Below, piece after piece: positions 63,642 through 64,000 of a stretch of 64,000 nucleotides of DNA. The notes below the pieces were generated by a model. The model saw nothing but the letters and a program-made list of their open reading frames with translations. It had not been told where the DNA came from and did no database searches. Source of the DNA: Megamerina dolium (lineage: Eukaryota > Arthropoda > Insecta > Diptera > Megamerinidae). How positions within the stretch are numbered: the stretch's first letter is position 1; each line of letters begins with the position of its first letter. The stretch is from the NCBI GenBank assembly GCA_963854835.1, contig OY978525.1, positions 86,667,171 to 86,731,170 of the forward strand. Reading direction: 5' to 3'. The position numbers and the translations under genes are program-made.

Positions 63642-64000
63642 ATGGATACCTCGCTGAATGATTTGATAAAAACAGCAACCATGTATGCTGTCGATGTGTG
63701 TTTTTGGAACGATAATTATAAAAGTGTACTGGAAAAATAATTGAGTTAATAGAAAAAGTATCATCCGATCAAGTGATATAAAAAATGGCGAAAAAACGAA
63801 GTACAAACGGCTCCTTCACATTCCTGACAAAGGAATTGCAACATAACAATTTCTGGGCCTTCAAAAATTACTTAAGGATGACCGATGCGAAATTACAGAA
63901 CATCCTGCGACTCATTGGAAAGGATATAAAAAAAAGTGAAAGGCCAGTTGGAAATGCAATACCGCCAGATCAACAACTGGCAGAGTTGGTGTTAATAATT
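63642..64000 (+). CDS. Harbinger-like transposase N-terminal part, runs off window
   Basis: A short frame at 63642 (MDTSLNDLIKTATMYAVDVC) resembles the N-terminus of PIF/Harbinger nucleases. After a stop the frame at 63785 reads MAKKRSTNGSFTFLTKELQH, then FWAFKNYLRMTDAKLQNILR, and NAIPPDQQLAELV at the edge. The F..YLRM and AI.P..QLA spacing is typical of Harbinger transposases before the catalytic DDE domain, which lies beyond the window. An intron or frameshift between the two frames is possible. This is not a host gene unless domesticated. Confidence 0.55.

Overview
The window looks like a chromosome segment from a higher fly, most likely a tephritid fruit fly (Bactrocera or Ceratitis type). 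This is inferred from fly-type MyD88 and Drep2 genes, short AT-rich introns, poly-Asn/poly-Ala tracts, and mariner, Tc1, piggyBac, jockey and RTE elements that are mostly decayed. Most long open frames here are transposon remains, or low-complexity translations of (AT)n, (CT)n and (ATT)n tracts.

Host genes. (1) The 3' part of MyD88, the Toll-pathway adaptor, occupies 3523-6783 (+). Four phase-matched exons cover the TIR domain and a lysine-rich tail; the death-domain exons lie left of the window. (2) A Drep2-like CIDE-N gene runs on the minus strand, with three clear exons at 29468-27768 and a possible poly-Ala/poly-Asn 5' exon at 36883-36668. It converges on MyD88. (3) A minus-strand gene of unknown family is assembled here from three phase-matched exons at 52098-51991, 49206-49036 and 40865-40603. 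It encodes a single-pass membrane protein with a Cys-rich membrane segment and a Ser/Thr-rich tail. (4) A compact complete gene at 55111-55569 (+) has a TATA box, three exons and a poly(A) signal. It encodes a 61-residue secreted histidine-rich peptide that I do not recognise.

Mobile DNA. 417-1643 and 2249-3329 are mariner relics; the second holds a TIR element. 9760-18170 is a triple nest: a piggyBac is broken by a Tc1-like element, which is itself broken by a full-length jockey LINE with both ORFs open. 30407-34175 is a second copy of the TIR element, broken by a deleted copy of the same LINE. 42924-43447 is a third, uninterrupted copy. 45213-46832 is a nearly intact Tc1 with IR/DR ends, sitting in (TA)n. 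47040-48800 is a mariner relic split by an element made of ~150-bp tandem units. 53515-54946 holds tRNA-derived SINE copies. 56533-59902 is an RTE-type LINE with one open 992-codon ORF, between two (AT)n tracts. 60078-63446 is an internally deleted Gypsy-type LTR element whose left LTR carries a SINE. A Harbinger-like transposase runs off the right edge.

The remaining stretches (about 7.1-9.7, 19.5-27.3, 34.2-36.5, 37-40.6 and 49.2-51.9 kb) are AT-rich intronic or intergenic DNA with microsatellites and small foldback elements, and no gene I can support. The membrane-protein gene has an 8.2-kb intron that contains several of the transposons, so these are intronic insertions.
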